A stretch of 64,000 bases of DNA from Paraburkholderia fynbosensis (GTDB lineage: Bacteria; Pseudomonadota; Gammaproteobacteria; Burkholderiales; Burkholderiaceae). Under the pieces are notes generated by a model. The model was not told the origin of the DNA and did not search any database. It saw nothing but the letters and a program-made list of their open reading frames with translations. A program made the translations under genes and the position numbers. Below, in pieces: positions 1 to 8,777 of the stretch (its first letter is position 1; each line of letters begins with the position of its first letter). The stretch spans positions 1 to 64,000 of the forward strand of contig NZ_CADIKI010000016.1 of assembly GCF_902859935.1 (NCBI RefSeq), read 5' to 3'.

Positions 1-111
1 TACAGCTGGCTGCCATTTACCGCTTCCAGGCTCTTGTCCGAGAGCTCGCCCGCTTTCACATTCGCGATTGTTGTGCCATCCGTACCCTTGAGCGTGATCG
101 CGCCAAGCGTC
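1..111. repeat. Exact direct repeat copy 1 inside the adhesin gene
   Basis: These 111 bases are identical to 523..633. The offset of 522 bases is 174 codons, so the repeat is in frame and encodes the same ATLGAITLKGTDGTTIANV...LSDKSLEAVNGSQLY module. It may extend left beyond the window. Confidence 0.95.
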
Positions 112-3100
112 GCATCGTCGTACGCAACGAAGGTGCTCGTCACCGCACCGCTGCTGTCGACGTTCGCGCCCAGTGCGCGCAACTGCGACAGATTTACTGC
201 GTCGGTGTTATTCGTAGCATTCGCCACGTTGATGATCTGGCGCTCCGAACCGGCCGCCCCCACCGACACCGTGTTCGCACGGTCCGCCTCCGAGTTCGCG
301 CCCAGCGCTACCGAGTTGGCTGCCGTTGCGCTGGCTGCGCCACCGATCGCGACCGCGTCGATCCCGGTTGCCGAGGAGTCCGCAAGCGTGGAATTCGCGT
401 GGAAATACTTGATGCCTCCGCCCTCAACAACAATGTTGTTGATGACGTTGCCCATGTTCGTCACGTTACCCGCGACGTTTGCGAGATTGCCGGCCACATT
501 GGCTACGTTCGCGTTCGTTTCGTACAGCTGGCTGCCATTTACCGCTTCCAGGCTCTTGTCCGAGAGCTCGCCCGCTTTCACATTCGCGATTGTTGTGCCA
601 TCCGTACCCTTGAGCGTGATCGCGCCAAGCGTCTTATCGTCGTACGCGACGAAACTATTTGTCAGATTGCCGCTGTCGTCGATGTTCATGCCCAATTGCT
701 TGAGCTGGCCCACGTTGACGGCGTCGCTGTCGCCCACGCCGTTGGCCACGTTCGACAGCGTCACTGCCGGCGCTGAAGCGTCCGTACCGCCCAGCGTCAG
801 TTTGTCGTGAGCCGGCGTATCGTATTGCACCGAGTTGCCTGCCGTAGCCGCGAGGGCCGAGCCGACGTCGACATAGGTCTGGCCGCCGATCGTGAAACTC
901 GGGTTCCTGATCGTGCCATCTGGGTTCACCATCGCGCCGCCGCCGATCGCAGCAGCCACCCCCGACAGCTGGCTCACGTTCACCGCATCAGTGCTGCTGG
1001 TACCCGCCGCCATGTTGACGATCTGGCTCTGCTTGCTGGCGTTACCCACCGAGACCACGTTGGCACGGTCCGCGATCGCGTCCGAACCGATCGCCACGCT
1101 GTTCGCAGCACTAACCGTCGCATTGACACCCAGCGCTAAACCGCCCGTGGCCGCCTGTCTGACGAACGAGTTATAACCGAGAGCGACTGAGCCGGGACTC
1201 GTGGCGCTAGCATAACCGCCGAGTGCCAATGAGTTGATCGCACTGGCACGCGTGTTGTAGCCGATGGACACAGAGTTGTCCGACAGCGCGCCAACGGTCG
1301 CACTCGCACCGATCGCGGTCGAGTTCACCGACAGCGCTCCCGCGCCTGAGCCGATTGCCGTGCTCGAGTCACTGCCCGCGGCGGCACCGGCGCCGACCGC
1401 CAATGCGTCGACTCCAGTCGCCGCTGCGACCGGACCGATCGCCATGGCGTTCATCACATCCGAAGCGGATGTGGCTGAACCTTGGGTCGTGTACGAACTC
1501 ACCGCGATGTAGCTCAACACTGCAGCCGAACTCTGCATCATCGACTTCACGCCACTCGTTGTCGTACCCGCAATCTGAGATTGCAAGGCGTCCAACTGCG
1601 CCATCGTAACGGCGTCGGTTGGATCGATGCCGTTGGCGACGTGCGTAATGCGCATTTCCGCGCCCCTGCTGCCGACAGACACCGTATAGGATGCGTCCGT
1701 GACAGCATTCACGCCGATAGCCGTCGAGTTGTCGAACCCTGCCGTCGCACCGGTACCGATCGCAAGCGTCTGGGCCTTGGTCGCCGCAGCGCCGCCGCCA
1801 ATCGCCACCGATTCGGCACCGCTTGCCAGTGCAGCGGGCGACGTCGATACGACCTTGACATACTTCGCGGCGCTAACCAGATCACCCGCAGCTGTGTTGA
1901 GTGCGGACAGCGCGTCGCCGATATTGTTGTATGTGGTGCCGCTGATCAGGTAGTCCGGCGCAGTGATCGAACCGTCCGAATTGACCGACGTGCCGGCACC
2001 CAGAGCGGCAGCAAGTCCGCTGGCACTCTTGTACAACTGACCGCCGTTGACTGCGTCAGCGCTGCCCGACGAAACCTGGCCAGCGGCCAGGTTCGTCACG
2101 AGAACCGGTGGGGCCGTCGTCGCACCGCCGAGCGTGAGCGTGTCGTGCGCCGCCGAGTCGTAGACGACCGCGTTGGGCGAGCCCGGCCCGCTGCCCAGAG
2201 AGGCGATCGCCGCCTTCATCTGCGCCACGTTGACCGCATCGCTATCCACCGAACCTGCCGCCACGTTGATGATCTGGCGCTCCGCACCATCCGCACCCAC
2301 CGACACCGCATTAGCGCGATCCGCCGTCGAGTTGGAGCCTAACGCAACCGAGTTGGCAGCCGACGCGACGGCCGCGCCGCCGATCGCCACCGAATCCGTT
2401 CCGTCTGCCGAGGAATCGGCCAGCGTCGAATTAGTGTGGAAATACTTGATGCCATTGTCGAAAAGACTGGGCCCCCACGCGTCCACGTTGGCCGCCAGAG
2501 TCGCGAGGTTCTGGTTGGTCTGGTACAACTGCCCGCCGTTGACCGCGTCGGTGCTAGACGCGGACGAGATGTCGCCCTCCGCCAGGTGGGTGAGCTTGAC
2601 CTGCGCCGTGTTGTCCACGCCGCCGAGCGTCACCGTATCGCGAGCGGAGGAGTCGTACGCCACCATGAGCGGCGAACTTGCGAGGCCATTCGCCACGATG
2701 TTGTTGACAATGTTCGTCACGCCAGCGACGTTGTTTGCGACCTCGGCTACATTCTGGTTGGTCTGGAACAGCTGCGAACCGTTCACGGCATCCATGCTTT
2801 TGGCATTGGAGATGTCGCCGTCCGTCAGGTTCGTGATCTTCGTGCCGCTCGCGCCCTTGAGCGTAATCAGGCTGGCTGCGGAAGTGTCGTAGGTCACCGG
2901 ATTGTCGACGGGAATGCCGTTGACGCCGCGGATAGCCGCGTCCAGCTGGGCGACGTTGACAGCATCGGTAGCCGCGGAGCCTGCAGTGACGTTGGTGATC
3001 TGCCTCGTGTAGTTGGTAACGCCGTCCGCCGACAGATAGCCGACCGATACGGAGTCGGCGCGGCTAGCCTGCGAGCCTGCGCCCAAGGCAACCGAGCTGG

Positions 3101-3836
3101 GCGCCAAAGCAATAGCGTTCGCGCCGTATGCGCTGGAATCGGTCTGGAGCGCCTTTGCCGACGACCCGGACGCCACCGAATTGAGTCCGGTGGCCTGCGC
3201 ATCTGTCGACGAATCGCTCGATGCGGAATTCGCCTTGAAATAGCGTGTGGCTTGATAAAACTGCTGGCCGTTCACTGCGTCCGTGCTATCCGACGAGACG
3301 CCACCCGCTGCCAGATCGGTGATCTTGTTGCCCGTCATGCTGACGTCATTGAGCATGCTGATGCCGCCCGTGCCCTTGAGCTCGAGGCGGCCATCGTCAT
3401 AGCCGGTGACGCGGGCGGTGATGTTATTGGTGTTGAAGCCCCACGCGCCGTTGTCGGCTGCCGCGTTGTTCAACGAGAAGGACATGCCGGCATTATTCTC
3501 ACCAGTCGAGGAACAATCCATGACACCGACAGCGCTCGACAACGGCCCCCAGGAAGACCCCGGGCCACCTGCGCTGCCCGGGCACAATTCCAGCCCCCCA
3601 TTTCCTGTCGACGCCTGGGCTGCCGCGGTACCCGGCAACATGGCCGCGCTGATGGCCATCGCGATCGGCATGAACGCAGTCTTGAACGGCACGGCCAGTC
3701 GGTTTGCCGTCTCGGCTCGGGACGAGATAGGTCGCGAGGATGCGGTTCCCGTTCCGCAATGTGTCTTGGCAGTTTCGGGCGCAGCGACCCACGTTCCGGA
3801 AACGTCATTCCAAACGCTGATATACGACTTATTCAT
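1..3836 (-). CDS. Trimeric autotransporter adhesin (YadA/Hia type), N-terminal part, cut by left edge
   Basis: The minus strand is open from an ATG at 3836 to the window edge, giving about 1278 visible residues. It begins with an extended signal peptide region (MNKSYISVWNDVSGTWV) followed by a hydrophobic segment ending AAAQA, the hallmark of type Vc autotransporters. AAGGA lies just before the ATG. The body is low-complexity Ala/Ser/Asp/Val repeats: YadA-like head repeats (SVALG, NSVAIG) and at least five neck motifs of the form SVG..ERQI.NVAAG...TDAVNV.QL, alternating with Hia-type segments containing DAVNGSQLYETN. Known family members form trimers on the outer membrane and bind host or abiotic surfaces. 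The C-terminal membrane anchor, which should lie to the left, is not visible. Other lines of evidence, such as expression, are not available here; identity of the family is secure, ligand unknown. Confidence 0.93.
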   Translation of the reverse strand, partial: MNKSYISVWNDVSGTWVAAPETAKTHCGTGTASSRPISSRAETANRLAVPFKTAFMPIAMAISAAMLPGTAAAQASTGNGGLELCPGSAGGPGSSWGPLSSAVGVMDCSSTGENNAGMSFSLNNAAADNGAWGFNTNNITARVTGYDDGRLELKGTGGISMLNDVSMTGNKITDLAAGGVSSDSTDAVNGQQFYQATRYFKANSASSDSSTDAQATGLNSVASGSSAKALQTDSSAYGANAIALAPSSVALGAGSQASRADSVSVGYLSADGVTNYTRQITNVTAGSAATDAVNVAQLDAAIRGVNGIPVDNPVTYDTSAASLITLKGASGTKITNLTDGDISNAKSMDAVNGSQLFQTNQNVAEVANNVAGVTNIVNNIVANGLASSPLMVAYDSSARDTVTLGGVDNTAQVKLTHLAEGDISSASSTDAVNGGQLYQTNQNLATLAANVDAWGPSLFDNGIKYFHTNSTLADSSADGTDSVAIGGAAVASAANSVALGSNSTADRANAVSVGADGAERQIINVAAGSVDSDAVNVAQMKAAIASLGSGPGSPNAVVYDSAAHDTLTLGGATTAPPVLVTNLAAGQVSSGSADAVNGGQLYKSASGLAAALGAGTSVNSDGSITAPDYLISGTTYNNIGDALSALNTAAGDLVSAAKYVKVVSTSPAALASGAESVAIGGGAAATKAQTLAIGTGATAGFDNSTAIGVNAVTDASYTVSVGSRGAEMRITHVANGIDPTDAVTMAQLDALQSQIAGTTTSGVKSMMQSSAAVLSYIAVSSYTTQGSATSASDVMNAMAIGPVAAATGVDALAVGAGAAAGSDSSTAIGSGAGALSVNSTAIGASATVGALSDNSVSIGYNTRASAINSLALGGYASATSPGSVALGYNSFVRQAATGGLALGVNATVSAANSVAIGSDAIADRANVVSVGNASKQSQIVNMAAGTSSTDAVNVSQLSGVAAAIGGGAMVNPDGTIRNPSFTIGGQTYVDVGSALAATAGNSVQYDTPAHDKLTLGGTDASAPAVTLSNVANGVGDSDAVNVGQLKQLGMNIDDSGNLTNSFVAYDDKTLGAITLKGTDGTTIANVKAGELSDKSLEAVNGSQLYETNANVANVAGNLANVAGNVTNMGNVINNIVVEGGGIKYFHANSTLADSSATGIDAVAIGGAASATAANSVALGANSEADRANTVSVGAAGSERQIINVANATNNTDAVNLSQLRALGANVDSSGAVTSTFVAYDDATLGAITLKGTDGTTIANVKAGELSDKSLEAVNGSQL
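523..633. repeat. Exact direct repeat copy 2 inside the adhesin gene
   Basis: Identical to 1..111 in the same frame. Identity stops at 634 although the encoded repeat remains similar. Exact nucleotide identity suggests recent duplication or gene conversion within the adhesin. Confidence 0.95.
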
Positions 3837-4564
3837 ACATTCCTTGAATAAAGGGCAAGCCCCGCTTGCAGTTCGATTTGAGAAATCGTGCGCACACGCC
3901 TCCCGCAAAAAAACTGGCCGGCGCTTTTAAGGCTCGACTAAAGTTTTTCACGCGTCGCAAATTTAACTGGCAGCGCCATCCCTAAAAATCAGGAAACGCG
4001 CAAACTCCGTAGGAACTATCCATATAAATAACGGAAAAATCGCAATCTCCGCCATTAAGCACGCCCAGCTTGAACTCAGGCGGTTTAAGCGAAACCGTGA
4101 AAATCTTGTTTTGCGCATCCCATCGTGGCGCTTTTACAACAGAAGGGCGCAGACGAAGAATTGAAACCACGCAAGGTGCCAAAGACGAGCACCGCGGCTG
4201 CCGTAGAGATCGAAGCGTCGCGGCAATTACCTTATCTGGCGGGGAATTCGGGCGGCTTCCGCCTTCACCGGAAGATGCGTCGCGATGGCGTTGCGCCACA
4301 CGCACCGTGCTGGACGTTAGCCTGTCCACGCTAAGACATCGATGAAATGCTCAAATGTTCATCTGATTTTTAGACCGCATGTTATGGGAAATTGCGGCAT
4401 TGATATTCAGAAAATTCTTCGATTTTCGAGATAAATAAATCCATGTACTTCGCGCCGACACTCTCCCTGCGTTTTAGCGTAATTTATTATTCATTAATTT
4501 CCCGTATAGCGCCAAAAAGTCGGCGAAAACGTGTTCAGCCGACACCCATTTTCTAATACAACTC
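3837..4564. other. AT-rich region upstream of the adhesin, no convincing gene
   Basis: The 728 bases between the adhesin start and the small prepilin-like ORF fall well below the window's usual GC; 4381-4440 is about 30 percent GC by count. One minus-strand open frame (3982-4329, 115 codons) ends in a plausible-looking tail but has no recognisable domain or ribosome binding site. The region probably contains the adhesin promoter and regulatory sites. Low GC upstream of a surface gene is typical of H-NS-silenced, acquired DNA; that is inference. Confidence 0.5.
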
Positions 4565-4789
4565 ATTAAACTCTCACGCACTTGCCGTCGTAACAAACAA
4601 CTCGGCCAAGGCATGACGGAATACATCATCATCGTGGCCCTGATTGCCGTGTCGGCCATGGGCGTGCATTCGGTCCCCGCACTGCTGTTTGTGCTGGTCG
4701 GTTGCATCGGCCTTTATGTGTCGTTCGACTCGCTCCAGATGACCAGCGCCAAAATCAATCTGATGGTCCGCATCGGCACCGGCGACTGA
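4565..4789 (+). CDS. Small Flp/TadE-like prepilin ORF with uncertain or lost start
   Basis: The frame reads LSRTCRRNKQLGQGMTEY and then IIIVALIAVSAM, ending at TGA 4787-4789. A basic leader, then G followed by QGMTEY (Glu at +5 and Tyr at +6 after the Gly) and a hydrophobic helix matches the class III prepilin processing motif of Flp pilins and TadE-like pseudopilins. The only ATG (4613) lies inside that motif and has no ribosome binding site, while the frame stays open upstream to TAG at 4475. An ATT codon at 4565 (ATT AAA CTC TCA) sits where an ATG leader start would be expected. The second hydrophobic stretch (VPALLFVLVGCIGLYV) is not typical of Flp. It is either a decayed pilin gene or one using a rare start; from ATG it would be 58 residues. 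Confidence 0.42.
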   Translation: MKLSRTCRRNKQLGQGMTEYIIIVALIAVSAMGVHSVPALLFVLVGCIGLYVSFDSLQMTSAKINLMVRIGTGD

Positions 4790-4832
4790 CCGATTGTCTG
4801 GCAAGACCGGTGACAGGCGCGCATCGCTCGAC

Positions 4833-5228
4833 TCAGTGCGAGACGCACGTCGCGACCGCTGCGTCGATCGACAATTTCAGCTTCGCCAACGCGTCGACCA
4901 GCAACGGCACGAGCGTCCCAACCACCGGCTGCTGCCTCTCACGCGCCGCCGCTTCGATTGCGGCGAGCAATGCAATTAGTTCATTGCAATCGAGCAGACG
5001 CGCCGAACCGGCGATTCGATGCGCGGCGCCCGCCACGGCGTCCCATGACGCCGCCGCGACACTCTCCTGCAACGACTCGAGCGTCGTTCGATTAGTTTCG
5101 CCAATCATTTCGAGCAGACATCTGGCGACCCGATCATCGTCGCACGCCAGTTCGAGTGCTTTCGCGTGGAGCGCACGCGCTTCGTACGTGGGCATCGGTG
5201 AGTTCATCGCGTCGGCGTGCCACGTCAT
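4833..5228 (-). CDS. Hpt-domain phosphotransfer protein
   Basis: A 131-residue protein consisting almost entirely of one histidine phosphotransfer helical bundle. The phosphoacceptor motif AHRIAGSARLL (residues about 73-83) supplies the His that relays phosphate from a hybrid kinase to a response regulator. I chose the ATG at 5228 because it overlaps the stop of the upstream regulator as ATGA (coding strand), a classic coupling arrangement; an alternative start at 5249 would overlap the regulator by 25 bases. No histidine kinase is nearby, so the kinase that feeds this relay must be encoded elsewhere or has been lost. The partner is presumably the response regulator next door. Confidence 0.8.
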   Translation of the reverse strand: MTWHADAMNSPMPTYEARALHAKALELACDDDRVARCLLEMIGETNRTTLESLQESVAAASWDAVAGAAHRIAGSARLLDCNELIALLAAIEAAARERQQPVVGTLVPLLVDALAKLKLSIDAAVATCVSH

Positions 5229-5866
5229 TGCGTCGAAGCAATCCGGCAACGCCGCGCCAGATCGATCAGTTCCACCAGCGATTTCGCACCGACCTTCTGC
5301 ATGATGCGGGTTTTGTGGCTGCTGACCGTCTTGTTGCTGATAAACAGCGCGTCGCCGATCGCCTTGTTCGACATTCCTTTCGAGAGCATCTGCAGGATGA
5401 CCAGTTCCTTATCCGACAGCAGCCTCACGCGCTCTTCCTCATCGACGGACGCGCCGTGGGCAGGCGGCAGGCCGCTGGTGGTCGTGACCGGAAACACGGA
5501 GTAGCCCGCAAGGACGGCCTCCACACCCCGCATGATCTCCTTCATCTCCTGCGACTTGCTGACGAAACCGTGGACGCCGCAGCGCATCGCGCGCGGCGCA
5601 AAGGTGGCGGGGTCGTGGCCCGACAGCACCAGCATCCGGATCGGCGGATGGGCGAGTTTCAGGCGCGGAATCACGTCGAGCCCGCTGATGCGCGGAATAT
5701 CCAGATCCAGGATGGCGAGTTTCGGTGTGTGCTGGCGGGCCAATTCGACGGCGGTCTGTCCGTTGTCGGCCTCGATGACTTCCTCGATACCCAGCAACTG
5801 CATGAGCTGCATCTTGATGACCATCCGGAATGCCGGATGATCGTCGATAACCAGAATCGTTGACAT
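5225..5866 (-). CDS. NarL/FixJ (BvgA/EvgA-like) response regulator
   Basis: 213 residues. The receiver domain (about 1-120) shows the acidic pair in VIDDHPAF, the phosphoacceptor Asp in LAILDLDIP and the conserved Lys in FVSKSQ. A LuxR-type helix-turn-helix follows (LSKGMSNKAIGDALFISNKTV and SSHKTRIMQKVGA). The ATG at 5866 is preceded by GAGGGGAG at good spacing; an upstream in-frame ATG at 5914 is less likely. It is coupled to the Hpt gene by a stop/start overlap, making a two-gene phosphorelay unit without its kinase. Position between an adhesin and an OmpA-like gene suggests it controls surface structures, as in adhesin loci of other Burkholderia; that target is inferred. Confidence 0.88.
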   Translation of the reverse strand: MSTILVIDDHPAFRMVIKMQLMQLLGIEEVIEADNGQTAVELARQHTPKLAILDLDIPRISGLDVIPRLKLAHPPIRMLVLSGHDPATFAPRAMRCGVHGFVSKSQEMKEIMRGVEAVLAGYSVFPVTTTSGLPPAHGASVDEEERVRLLSDKELVILQMLSKGMSNKAIGDALFISNKTVSSHKTRIMQKVGAKSLVELIDLARRCRIASTQ

Positions 5867-5962
5867 GGTTGAACTCCCCTCGAAATTTTTTCGACGCCGC
5901 GCGGTGTTCGTCATCGAACCCCGCGCCGTGCCTGTTTTGTTATTTGCGTCGTACGGGTCGGT

Positions 5963-6366
5963 CTACGAAGCCGTACCCGCCAGTTCTATCTCGACCCGGC
6001 GATTGGGCGCGAAGCGTCGCACCAGATCGTCGCGCTTCGCTTGCGGCATTCGGCTCGCGGACTCGAACTGCGTTGGCCGTGAACGACGGTCGGCAATCTG
6101 ACGCCGCGCGTTCGCAGATACTGCTCGACGGGTCGCGCGCGCAGCAACGACAGGCGCGGGTCGCAGGCGTCGCCGAGGCGGCGGGTATAGCGGGTAGTTG
6201 GTTTGCGGGTGGCGCCCGTCTGCTTTGGATCGAGCGCGATGGCATTGAAATGGAGCTTGCCGCAGGGCAGCGTCGTGGTGGCGATGCCGAGCCGTTCACG
6301 CGACGCATGGTCCGTGCAGCCGGCCGAGGCCGACGCACCTGCCAGCGCCGTTAGCGGGAATGTCAT
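5963..6366 (-). pseudogene. Frameshifted OmpA-like lipoprotein remnant
   Basis: From an ATG at 6366 one frame reads MTFPLTALAGASASAGC, a lipoprotein-like leader, then LSLLRARPVEQYLRTRGV, which matches the OmpA C-terminal peptidoglycan-binding domain (LS..RA..V..YL...GV). The characteristic end of that domain, FAPNRRVEIELAGTAS followed by TAG at 5963-5965, occurs in a different frame. A frameshift is therefore needed between about 6045 and 6080. The first half of the OmpA domain also looks short and degenerate. Genes for OmpA-family proteins sit beside adhesins and two-component genes in related species, so this is likely a decayed member of the same locus. A sequencing error cannot be excluded. 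Confidence 0.65.
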
Positions 6367-6521
6367 GGTCTGTCTGCGCCGAGCGCATTGTTTTTAGAAG
6401 GCTCAGAGTATGCAGACCCGCAGACCCATCGGGAATGGGAGCAATCTTAGAATCGCCCGACAATCATCCGATCGCGATGCCGCATGGGAACCGGCTGGTC
6501 TCCCGCCGGCACCGGCCCCGC

Positions 6522-7361
6522 TCAAGCCCTGACTGCCCGCGCGGCGTTGCGTCCGCGCAGCCATTCGAGCGCCAGTAGCAGGGACGTCGAGAAGACGATC
6601 AGAATCGTCGCGAGCGCGGCAATGGTGGGGCTGATGTTCTCGCGGATGCCGGTGAACATTTGCCGCGGCAGCGTGGTTTGATCCGCGCCCGCGAGGAATA
6701 GCGTCACAACCACTTCGTCGAACGACGTCGCGAACGCGAACAGCGCGCCGGAAATCACGCCCGGGGCGATCACCGGCAGCGTGATGCGGAAAAACGTCTT
6801 CAGCGGATTCGCACCCAGCGACAAGCTGGCGCGCACCAGGTTGTAGTTGAACCCCTGCAGCGTGGCGGCCACCGTCGTGACGACGAACGGCACGCCGAGC
6901 GACGCATGCGCGAGGATCAGACCGATGTAGGTATTGGCGAGCCCGAGCGGCGCGAAGAACAGATACATGCCGACGCCGACCACCACCACCGGTACGATCA
7001 TCGGCGAGATCAGGATCGCCATCAGCAGGCCTTTACCGCGAAAGTTCGCCTTGGTCAGCCCGACCGCCGCGAGCGTGCCGAGCACGGTCGCGACCACCGT
7101 CGCCGAGGGTGCGACGATGAAGCTGTTTTTCGCGGCCATGCGCCACTCGTCGGACGCGATCAGGTTCTGATACCAGCGCAGCGACCACCCCGGAATCGGA
7201 TAGACCAGAAACGTGCTCGACGAAAACGACAGCGGCACGATCGCCAGCACGGGCAGGATCAGATACAGCAACGTCAGCACGACGAGCGCGCGCAGCGCGA
7301 AATACCACACACGCTCGGCCAGTGACGTATGCGGTGCGAACAGCGGCTTGGCAAGTTTCAT
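6522..7361 (-). CDS. PotC-like ABC transporter permease
   Basis: 279 residues with about six membrane segments and the EAA-type loop in the region ASLSLGANPLKTFFRITLP (about 180-198), which contacts the ATPase. It belongs to the inner-membrane permeases of the spermidine/putrescine (PotBC) class. It is the last gene of a four-gene minus-strand operon (ATPase, binding protein, permease B, permease C) and starts 15 bases after the stop of the B subunit. The substrate is inferred only as a polyamine or related cation such as an omega-amino acid. Confidence 0.9.
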   Translation of the reverse strand: MKLAKPLFAPHTSLAERVWYFALRALVVLTLLYLILPVLAIVPLSFSSSTFLVYPIPGWSLRWYQNLIASDEWRMAAKNSFIVAPSATVVATVLGTLAAVGLTKANFRGKGLLMAILISPMIVPVVVVGVGMYLFFAPLGLANTYIGLILAHASLGVPFVVTTVAATLQGFNYNLVRASLSLGANPLKTFFRITLPVIAPGVISGALFAFATSFDEVVVTLFLAGADQTTLPRQMFTGIRENISPTIAALATILIVFSTSLLLALEWLRGRNAARAVRA

Positions 7362-7376
7362 CGCAATGCGCTCCGT

Positions 7377-8645
7377 TCAGCCGAGACTCAATGACGAACG
7401 CGTGAAGCGTCCGTAGATCACGTACAACACGAGCGTCGCCGCCAGCAGCAAGCCGCCGAGTGCGCACGCCATGCCCCAGTTGATCGTCACGTTGGTGAAG
7501 TACGCGACGTAGTAGCTGACCATCTGGTCGTTAGGTCCGCCGAGCAACGCGGGCGTGATGTAGTAGCCGATCGCGAGAATGAACACCAGCAGAGCGCCCG
7601 CGCCGACGCCCGGATAGGTTTGCGGCACGTATACGCGCCAGAACGCGGCGAACGGATGGCTGCCCAGCGAGATCGCCGCGCGCTGGTAAGTGGGCGGAAT
7701 CGACTTCATCACGCTGTACAGCGGCAGGATCATGAACGGCAGCAGAATGTGCGTCATCGAGATGTAGACGCCGGTGCGGTTGAACAGCAGCGCGAGCGGA
7801 TCATGCAGCAGGCCGCTTGCGATCAGCGCCTTGTTCACGAGCCCTTCGCTTTGCAGAATCACGATCCATGCGGCGACGCGCACGAGGATCGACGTCCAGA
7901 ACGGGATCAGCACGAGAATCATCACCAGATTCGCGCGACGCTCGGACAACGTCGAAATCCAGTACGCGAGCGGATAGCCGAGCAGCAGCGTGAACAGCGT
8001 CACCGCCGCGCCGATCACGAACGTGCGGCTGAACACCTTGAGATAGATCTGCTGATCGGGATCGGTCGGGATGATGCGGCCGAAGGCGTCCTGCTTGTGG
8101 TCCAGCGAAGCCAGCAGGTAGAACGGCGAGACCGTGCCGGCGTTTTTCGCAATGGCCTGCCAGTACGCGATGTCGTTCCAGCGTTCGTCCAGTTCGACGA
8201 ATTTCGCGCGTACCTGCGCAGGTGTCAGATGCAGGGGCTGGCTGTTGTCGTCGACGAACGGCATAGCACGCGCGGATTTCGCGACCAGCGAGCGAAAGCC
8301 TGGAATCTCCACGTTCAGACGCCGCGCGAGCGCACCCATGCCGTCGCTGTCGGCGACCGCGGTGAGGTCGGTGGCAAGCGCGCCGAACGCGGCATCCGGC
8401 GGCGGCGTTTTGCGGTCCCAGTTGCTCAGCGCGGCGAGCGTATGCGGCAACGCGTTGGCGACTTCCGGGTTCTGCGCGGCGCGCGTGAGCAGCGCGCCGA
8501 TCGGCACGACGAAAATGAGCAGCAGGAAGATCGCGAGCGGCGCGATCAGCAGCAGCGCCATGGCGCGCTTTCTGGATTCCGCGGCTTTCAGTTCGCGCTT
8601 GAGGCGCCCGGTTGATTCAGGCGTCGAATCGGCGGCGATCGTCAT
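7377..8645 (-). CDS. PotB-like ABC permease with large periplasmic insert
   Basis: 422 residues from the ATG at 8645, preceded by AGGTGTGAC; an upstream ATG at 8711 would add 22 unlikely residues. The first membrane helix (LLLIAPLAIFLLLIFVVPIG) is followed by a hydrophilic stretch of roughly 150 residues before the second (TFVIGAAVTLFTLLLGYPLAYW). The core then carries the usual helices and the loop RAAISLGSHPFAAFWRVYVP for ATPase contact. E. coli-type PotB is about 275-285 residues, so the extra mass is all in this first external loop, which would face the periplasm. It pairs with the PotC-like permease immediately downstream. Confidence 0.9.
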   Translation of the reverse strand: MTIAADSTPESTGRLKRELKAAESRKRAMALLLIAPLAIFLLLIFVVPIGALLTRAAQNPEVANALPHTLAALSNWDRKTPPPDAAFGALATDLTAVADSDGMGALARRLNVEIPGFRSLVAKSARAMPFVDDNSQPLHLTPAQVRAKFVELDERWNDIAYWQAIAKNAGTVSPFYLLASLDHKQDAFGRIIPTDPDQQIYLKVFSRTFVIGAAVTLFTLLLGYPLAYWISTLSERRANLVMILVLIPFWTSILVRVAAWIVILQSEGLVNKALIASGLLHDPLALLFNRTGVYISMTHILLPFMILPLYSVMKSIPPTYQRAAISLGSHPFAAFWRVYVPQTYPGVGAGALLVFILAIGYYITPALLGGPNDQMVSYYVAYFTNVTINWGMACALGGLLLAATLVLYVIYGRFTRSSLSLG

Positions 8646-8777
8646 CGTAGTCACACCTGTTCTCCCACGTCGCATCCGAGCGTGCGCGCCCGGCTTCGAA
8701 CCCACGCGCACGCTTTCAAGTATCGATACGGCGCGACCCCGCCCGTGGCAAAGCCGCGCCCTGCTGCCCCAACCCGC

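Noticed and set aside
34..810. Long plus-strand frame in the adhesin region
   Set aside because: Antisense to the adhesin repeats; the minus strand encodes the ESPR signal and neck motifs, so the plus-strand frame is a shadow.
3982..4329. 115-codon minus-strand frame upstream of the adhesin
   Set aside because: No ribosome binding site or domain, and its composition changes abruptly part-way through; kept only as part of the intergenic description.
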